Source of the DNA: Rickettsia typhi
Lineage (GTDB): Bacteria > Pseudomonadota > Alphaproteobacteria > Rickettsiales > UBA1997
Length of the DNA stretch: 8,740 bases
NCBI GenBank assembly: GCA_945902255.1
Contig: CAMDMO010000066.1
Span: 1 to 8,740 of the forward strand
Reading direction: 5' to 3'
A program made the translations under genes and the position numbers. How positions within the stretch are numbered: position 1 is the stretch's first letter; every line of letters begins with the position of its first letter. This document shows positions 4,855 through 8,740 of this stretch, piece by piece. Under the pieces are notes generated by a model that was not told the origin of the DNA, made no database searches, and saw only the letters and a program-made list of their open reading frames with translations.

Positions 4855-6044
4855 AAGTTGATCCCCAATGCTTTTGCGACTGTGAAAATATCTTTATCGC
4901 CACGACCAGATAAATTCACAATTATAGTTTGATCTTTTTGCATTGTAGCGGCTAATTTACAAGCGTAAGAAAGCCCGTGAGATGATTCAAGAGCGGGAAT
5001 AATTCCTTCGGTTTTGCATAATAATTGAAAATATTCTAATGCCTCGCTATCAGTTGCACTAACATATTCAACGCGTTTTATATCGTGTAAATAAGCATGT
5101 TCAGGACCAATTCCTGGGTAATCTAGGCCTGCAGAAATTGAATGTGCGTCAATAATTTGACCATCTTCATCTTGTAAGAAATAAGTTTTATTGCCGTGTA
5201 AAATTGCAACAGTTCCTGCTGCAATTGATGCTGCATGTTCGCCGCTTTTAATTCCTCTTCCCGCGGCTTCAACGCCATAAATTTTTACGCTTTCATCGTC
5301 AAGGAATGAATGAAATAATCCGATCGAATTTGATCCGCCGCCAATGCATGCCACAAGTGCATTAGGTAATTTTCCTTCAGCTTTAAAATGCTGTTCTTTT
5401 GCCTCTTTACCAATTATTGAGTGAAAGTCGCGAACCATCATAGGATAAGGATGTGGCCCGGCTACGGTGCCAAGTAAATAGTAAGTGTCATTGGCATTGC
5501 TAATCCAATCACGCATCGCTTCATTAATTGCGTTTTTTAAGCTTTTAGAGCCACTTTCAACAGGAATAACTTCTGCACCTAAAAGCTTCATGCGAAACAC
5601 ATTCGGAGCTTGTCTTTCAACATCTTTAGCGCCCATGTAAATTGTGCAGGGAATTGAAAAAAGTGCGCAAACGGTTGCGGTTGCAACTCCATGTTGACCA
5701 GCGCCAGTTTCAGCAATGACGCGCTTTTTACCCATTCTTTTTGCAAGTAAAATTTGCCCAATGCAATTATTAATTTTATGTGAACCGGTGTGGTTTAATT
5801 CATCTCTTTTTAAATAAATTTTGGCACCACCAGTTAGTTCGCTAAGTTTTTCTGCGTAATAAAGTGGGCTAGGGCGACCTACATAATGCTGTAAGTAGTA
5901 ATCTAATTCTTTCTGAAATTCTGGATCTGCTTTAGCTAGTTTATAGGATTTTTCTAACTCCAAAATTGCCGGCATTAAAGTTTCAGCAACATAGCGTCCG
6001 CCAAATTGTCCAAATTTCCCATTTTGATCTGGATGGTTATACAT
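4851..6044 (-). CDS. trpB: Tryptophan synthase beta subunit
   Basis: The 397-residue product is a complete TrpB, the PLP enzyme that joins indole and L-serine to give tryptophan in an alpha2-beta2 complex with TrpA. The N-terminus GKFGQFGGRYVAETLMP (9-25) is classic. The PLP lysine is Lys90 in HTGSHKIN, the catalytic Glu112 is in AETGAGQHG (111-119), the PLP-phosphate loop GGGSNS is at 235-240, and SGRGDKD is at 379-385. No trpF precedes it, although trpF-trpB-trpA is a common order in alphaproteobacteria. The ATG at 6042-6044 has no Shine-Dalgarno. It is divergent from mraZ, and a possible promoter lies at 6091-6118. No tryptophan-rich leader peptide was seen, so attenuation is not suggested. 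Confidence 0.97.
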   Translation of the reverse strand: MYNHPDQNGKFGQFGGRYVAETLMPAILELEKSYKLAKADPEFQKELDYYLQHYVGRPSPLYYAEKLSELTGGAKIYLKRDELNHTGSHKINNCIGQILLAKRMGKKRVIAETGAGQHGVATATVCALFSIPCTIYMGAKDVERQAPNVFRMKLLGAEVIPVESGSKSLKNAINEAMRDWISNANDTYYLLGTVAGPHPYPMMVRDFHSIIGKEAKEQHFKAEGKLPNALVACIGGGSNSIGLFHSFLDDESVKIYGVEAAGRGIKSGEHAASIAAGTVAILHGNKTYFLQDEDGQIIDAHSISAGLDYPGIGPEHAYLHDIKRVEYVSATDSEALEYFQLLCKTEGIIPALESSHGLSYACKLAATMQKDQTIIVNLSGRGDKDIFTVAKALGINL

Positions 6045-6049
6045 ATTTA

Positions 6050-6157
6050 TGCTTAGTAGTAATTAGTGCTTAGTGCATGGTGCTTAGTAGGCTATAGTTT
6101 GTAAGTAAGTGCTAACAAAAAACTAAAATCTGCTAAGCACCAAGCGCTGAGTGCTAA
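6050..6157. repeat. Imperfect palindromic repeat built on TGCTTAGT
   Basis: A 25-bp left arm (6063-6087) and right arm (6133-6157) are complementary at 20 of 25 positions. The unit TGCTTAGT occurs three times directly (6050-6057, 6067-6074, 6081-6088), and inverted relatives (CTAAGCAC, GTGCTAA) form the right arm. The 45-bp loop contains promoter-like hexamers for trpB. It has the look of a small MITE-like or palindromic intergenic repeat and no coding capacity. Confidence 0.75.
6091..6118 (-). promoter_or_regulatory. Possible trpBA promoter
   Basis: On the minus strand TTGTTA (6113-6118, four of six) is followed by a 16-bp spacer and TATAGC (6091-6096, four of six). Transcription would start near 6084 and give a leader of about 40 nt containing the left arm of the surrounding palindrome. 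The hexamers are only moderate, and in AT-rich DNA this could be chance. Confidence 0.35.
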
Positions 6158-6215
6158 AATAGTAGAGTTATAAAACCATAAAAGCAGCAAATTTTTTCTC
6201 CAAGATAAAAACAAT

Positions 6216-6263
6216 AAAAAGGGGTCTGACCCCTTTTTCAAGAAAGGGGTCTGACCCCTTTTT
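6216..6263. repeat. Two tandem REP-like hairpins with core GGGGTCTGACCCC
   Basis: The core GGGGTCTGACCCC occurs at 6221-6233 and 6246-6258, each flanked by A runs on the left and T runs on the right. The first copy is a perfect 11-bp inverted repeat around a single T (6216-6238). Each unit resembles an intrinsic terminator. No plus-strand gene lies upstream that would need one, and the minus strand is served equally, so a REP-type doublet is more likely. Such cores are, from memory, common repeats in many bacterial genomes and in several are linked to REP-associated transposases; none is present here. Confidence 0.85.
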
Positions 6264-6284
6264 AAAAAAAACTCTTTTTCTTAG

Positions 6285-6290
6285 TTGACA
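6285..6290 (+). promoter_or_regulatory. Probable -35 box of the mraZ promoter
   Basis: A perfect TTGACA stands 11 bp before the first TTCC box of the operator array. No good -10 is found at 16-18 bp; TAACTT at 6307-6312 (16-bp spacer) matches only three of six. If this is the promoter, its -10 region lies inside the operator, which fits direct repression. Confidence 0.45.
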
Positions 6291-6300
6291 TAAAAGATTA

Positions 6301-6350
6301 ATTCCATAACTTTCCTTTTTTTTCCATAAAATTCCAAATTATTCCATAAA
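6301..6350. promoter_or_regulatory. Candidate MraZ operator: five WTTCC boxes at exact 10-bp spacing
   Basis: TTCC cores stand at 6302, 6312, 6322, 6332 and 6342, exactly 10 bp apart, each preceded by A or T and followed by an AT-rich half-unit. On the other strand they read as GGAA, preceded by T in four of five. Known MraZ operators are short direct boxes repeated with a 10-bp period just upstream of mraZ (TGGGN with 5-bp spacers in E. coli), which fits the ring-shaped MraZ oligomer. The last box ends eight bases before the mraZ ATG, so a bound protein would cover the start of the mRNA. Confidence 0.72.
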
Positions 6351-6353
6351 TTA

Positions 6354-6803
6354 ATGGCATTATTCCTTTCAACATTTACAAACAAAATTGACGCTAAGGG
6401 CAGGGTATCAGTGCCAGCGCAGTTTCGTGCGTCTTTGATTGCAAGTGAATTTTCGGGAATTGTGATTTATGAATCTTTTATAAATGACTGTATTGAAGGC
6501 TGTGACATTGAGCGCATAAAAAAACTTTCTGAATCAATTGATAATCTTGATCCATTTTCAGAAGAAAGAGATTCGTTGGCGTCAGCTTTACTTGGCGCTT
6601 CCATACAACTTTCAATTGATTCTGACGGAAGAATTATTGTTCCAGAATTATTGCTTAAAAAAGCTAAAATTAAAGATTTTGCAGTTTTTGTTGGTAAGGG
6701 CCCAACTTTTGAAATTTGGCAGCCAGCTAAGTTTGAAGAGCATATGATAAAGGCTAAACAAGACGCAAAAGTAAAACGCAATTTATTAAAGTTATCAAAA
6801 TGA
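6354..6803 (+). CDS. mraZ: Transcriptional regulator MraZ
   Basis: The 149-residue product has the two AbrB-like half domains of MraZ, an oligomeric DNA-binding protein that represses its own dcw operon and can titrate or inhibit RsmH. The first half carries NKIDAKGRVSVPAQFR (10-25) and the second DSDGRIIVPELLLKKAKI (89-106), followed by the GKGPTFEIWQP segment (115-125). The ATG at 6354-6356 places the first motif at the right distance from the N-terminus, but no Shine-Dalgarno is present in the AT-rich bases before it. Five evenly spaced TTCC boxes lie directly upstream, and a perfect TTGACA lies at 6285-6290. The gene ends in an ATGA overlap with rsmH, so the two are translationally coupled. 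Fully intact dcw cluster lead gene. Confidence 0.95.
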   Translation: MALFLSTFTNKIDAKGRVSVPAQFRASLIASEFSGIVIYESFINDCIEGCDIERIKKLSESIDNLDPFSEERDSLASALLGASIQLSIDSDGRIIVPELLLKKAKIKDFAVFVGKGPTFEIWQPAKFEEHMIKAKQDAKVKRNLLKLSK

Positions 6804-7732
6804 ATAATTTTGCATTTCATAATCCTGTTTTACTCGCAGAAATGCTTGAAAATCTTGCGCCAAAAAAAGGTGAGGTTTATTTAGACGCAACATTTGGCGC
6901 TGGCGGATATTCTCAAGCTATTTTAGAAGCTGCGAATTGTAAAGTTTATGCAATTGATCGCGATGAAACTGCGCAAAAATTTGCCGCAGAACTTACAAAA
7001 AAATTTCCTAATAATTTTGTTTTTTGCTCAGGAAAATTTTCTCAAGCTAAAGAAATTTTAGCAGAAAAAAATATTACTCAACTTGATGGAATTATCTTAG
7101 ATATTGGCGTTTCATCAATGCAATTAGATGATAAAACTCGCGGTTTTTCTTTTGATTCTGAAGCAAAACTTGATATGAGAATGGATCAACAAAATCCTTT
7201 CAGCGCTTTTGAATTAGTTAATCAAACTGGCGAAGAAGAATTGGCGGAAATCATTAAAGAATATGGTGAAGAGCCGAAGGCAAGAAAAATTGCAAAAAAA
7301 ATTATTGAAACCAGAAAAATTGCTCCAATCACTAGCTGTAAAGAGTTAGCTGATATTGTTAGATCTCTTTATTTCGGCTATCACAGAACTGATCCTGCCA
7401 CTAAAACTTTTCAAGCATTAAGAATTTTCATTAATCAAGAACTAGATGAATTAAAAGGAATTTTAAATTCTTCAATTTCTTTATTAAAGCCTGAAGGAAG
7501 GCTGGTAGTGGTTTCATTCCACTCGCTAGAAGATTCAATTGTTAAAAATTTCTTAAAAAAACAATCAGGTTTGGACGATACTCGTTCAAGATATTTGCCT
7601 GAAATTATCGCTGAAAAATCAACTAAAAATTTTCGTCTAATAACAAAATCTGCAATCTCTCCTACCAAAGAAGAAGTTGAGCGAAATGTTCGTTCTCGTT
7701 CTTCAAGGATGCGAGTTGCGATTAAAATTTAA
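6800..7732 (+). CDS. rsmH: 16S rRNA (cytosine-N4)-methyltransferase RsmH
   Basis: The 310-residue product matches RsmH (MraW), which uses S-adenosylmethionine to methylate N4 of C1402 in the 16S rRNA decoding centre. It starts FHNPVLLAEML, as is usual. The SAM-binding loop DATFGAGGYS is at 29-38, the acidic AIDRD at 51-55, DGIILDIGVSS at 96-106, RGFSF at 114-118, TKTFQALRIFINQEL at 201-215, VVSFHSLED at 237-245 and RSRSSRMRVA at 298-307. All expected motifs are present. Its ATG overlaps the mraZ stop by four bases and ftsL starts six bases after its TAA, so the three form one transcription unit. Isoleucine is coded almost wholly by ATT, unlike the unknown gene at 8161. Confidence 0.97.
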   Translation: MNNFAFHNPVLLAEMLENLAPKKGEVYLDATFGAGGYSQAILEAANCKVYAIDRDETAQKFAAELTKKFPNNFVFCSGKFSQAKEILAEKNITQLDGIILDIGVSSMQLDDKTRGFSFDSEAKLDMRMDQQNPFSAFELVNQTGEEELAEIIKEYGEEPKARKIAKKIIETRKIAPITSCKELADIVRSLYFGYHRTDPATKTFQALRIFINQELDELKGILNSSISLLKPEGRLVVVSFHSLEDSIVKNFLKKQSGLDDTRSRYLPEIIAEKSTKNFRLITKSAISPTKEEVERNVRSRSSRMRVAIKI

Positions 7733-7738
7733 AATAAA

Positions 7739-8125
7739 ATGAAAGAAATCTGGCAATCAATAAATAAATTTTATTTTACCAATTGCGCCTTTGTTGGCAC
7801 TATTATATTGAGCATTTTGATAATGTTTTTAATGCAATTTCAAGTAGAAGCTCTGCAAGATGAAATGATAAAAACTGAAAGTGAAATTTCTGCTCACGAA
7901 GACGAAATTCAGCTATTAGAAGTTGAATGGGTTTATTTAACCAGACCAGATAGATTAAGAACTTTAGCGGCGAATTACTTAAAAGATAATGGTTACGCTT
8001 TAGCAAGTCAGATCAAAGATGTAGATCGTTTAGAAAAATATTATTTGGTGAATTATCAAAAATTGGATGATAGTCAGGTGGCTTTAAATGGAGATGCGCA
8101 AGATTTAAATAGGTTGTCTTTTTAA
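7739..8125 (+). CDS. ftsL: Cell division protein FtsL
   Basis: The 128-residue product has the bitopic layout of FtsL, part of the FtsQLB complex that activates septal peptidoglycan synthesis. A short cytoplasmic N-terminus is followed by a hydrophobic segment at about 16-33 (CAFVGTIILSILIMFLM), then a periplasmic coiled coil (about 35-62, rich in E, L and I) and the motif EWVYLTRPDRL (63-73), which is characteristic of alphaproteobacterial FtsL. Position directly behind rsmH supports the call. No Shine-Dalgarno precedes the ATG. The gene that normally follows, ftsI, is not found in the next 600 bases. A weak 5-bp hairpin (8124-8138, followed by T-rich sequence) overlaps its stop codon and might end the transcript. 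Confidence 0.9.
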   Translation: MKEIWQSINKFYFTNCAFVGTIILSILIMFLMQFQVEALQDEMIKTESEISAHEDEIQLLEVEWVYLTRPDRLRTLAANYLKDNGYALASQIKDVDRLEKYYLVNYQKLDDSQVALNGDAQDLNRLSF

Positions 8126-8160
8126 GCACAAGATGCTTTTGATTATTTAATTTAAAACAT

Positions 8161-8740
8161 ATGAGACCAGGGGTTGGCGAGTTTCTAACTAAAGGACGTC
8201 AAGATAACGGACAGACCATATTAACTCATTTTGGAATTACTACTTTTAGGAAAGTAAGATGCACTCTTTCTCTGATAACAGAGGGTGGTGTGAAAATAGA
8301 AAGCGAGAGTTTTACCCCAAATATTTTACCGACTATACGCTCATTTAGACTTGATGAAATGATGATGATGAGAGGTCAGATAGCGCCATATGATCCGAAA
8401 TCATTTTTAAATCTTATTGTTGAAAATGCTCAAGATATCATAAGAGCTAAAGTTTCTAATCCGACTCTTTACAAATTTTTTAATAATCCTGAAAAAGGAG
8501 ATCTATCTCAATTTCTTAAAAAAAAAGCTGAGGTAGAGGCAAAAAAAGAGAAGGCAGAGGAAGCGAAGAAATGGGCATTTGAGTCTTGTGGAATTACGAT
8601 AAATAATGAAAAATCGAAATATAGCTTATCAATTGGGAAATTGCGGAGTATAAACTATAATTCAAGCCTTCCAAAGGTTATGCAGGCTTTTAGTGTGCAT
8701 AATCTAGAATATATTAGAAATATATCGCCTAAGGATAATG
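8161..8740 (+). CDS. Unrecognised protein (N-terminal 193 residues, runs off the window)
   Basis: An open frame starts at ATG 8161, 35 bases after ftsL, and stays open to the window edge (193 codons plus one base). An in-frame TGA at 8140-8142 precedes it, so this ATG is the earliest start; no Shine-Dalgarno is visible. The N-terminus MRPGVGEFLTKGRQDNGQTI has no signal peptide or membrane segment. A run of four Met is at 67-70 and a Lys/Glu-rich helix is at about 118-138 (for example KKAEVEAKKEKAEEAKK). It is not FtsI or another dcw protein: no membrane anchor is present. Nine of its 16 Ile codons are ATA, against about one in 31 in rsmH, so its codon use differs from the nearest core genes. 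It could be an accessory or effector-like gene or a lineage-specific insertion; no function is assigned. Confidence 0.75.
   Translation, partial: MRPGVGEFLTKGRQDNGQTILTHFGITTFRKVRCTLSLITEGGVKIESESFTPNILPTIRSFRLDEMMMMRGQIAPYDPKSFLNLIVENAQDIIRAKVSNPTLYKFFNNPEKGDLSQFLKKKAEVEAKKEKAEEAKKWAFESCGITINNEKSKYSLSIGKLRSINYNSSLPKVMQAFSVHNLEYIRNISPKDN

Noticed and set aside
6045..6200. trp attenuator or leader peptide before trpB
   Set aside because: No short frame with tandem Trp codons and no terminator/antiterminator pair with a T run was found on the minus strand.
6216..6263. Terminator of a plus-strand gene
   Set aside because: No plus-strand gene lies upstream of it between 402 and 6216; the symmetric A and T flanks and the exact duplication fit a REP doublet better.
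6467..6820. 117-codon minus-strand open frame opposite mraZ
   Set aside because: It lies antisense to intact mraZ and shows no recognisable protein features.

Overview
This window looks like chromosome of an AT-rich alphaproteobacterium. The evidence is the gene set and the AT-rich codon use. A ZapA gene sits directly behind a coiled-coil gene in the position of Caulobacter ZauP, and both lie next to the 5-formyltetrahydrofolate cyclo-ligase gene. The FtsL carries the EW-YL-RPDRL motif typical of the class. A reduced or Rickettsiales/Holosporales-like lineage is possible, but retained arginine (argJ) and tryptophan (trpBA) genes argue against a fully host-dependent parasite. Genus cannot be fixed from this sequence.

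Layout. Positions 1-72 hold the C-terminal end of an unrecognised plus-strand gene. Positions 220-401 carry two minus-strand tRNA genes with encoded CCA ends, tRNA-Val(TAC) then tRNA-Asp(GTC). Positions 402-775 are gene-free and repeat-rich; they include a partial duplication of the tRNA-Val leader and the hup terminator. Minus-strand genes follow: hup (776-1048), then a tight block transcribed argJ > zauP-like > zapA > fthC (3747 down to 1211). A 285-bp spacer with a 114-bp palindrome separates this block from trpBA (6044 down to 4033). The 309-bp divergent spacer 6045-6353 holds two further palindromic repeat families and a strikingly regular operator-like array. On the plus strand the dcw (division and cell wall) cluster begins: mraZ, rsmH, ftsL (6354-8125). 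Where ftsI would normally follow there is instead an unrecognised open frame (8161-8740) that runs off the window.

How the genes relate. TrpB and TrpA form tryptophan synthase. ArgJ recycles the acetyl group in arginine synthesis. The zauP-like/zapA pair and ftsL act at the division septum, while mraZ regulates and rsmH accompanies the dcw cluster, so two division loci sit within 6 kb of each other. The gene functions are conventional. The unusual content is mostly non-coding: five TTCC cores spaced exactly 10 bp apart just upstream of mraZ, several unrelated palindromic repeats filling every long spacer, a possible leaderless argJ promoter, and a general lack of Shine-Dalgarno sequences.
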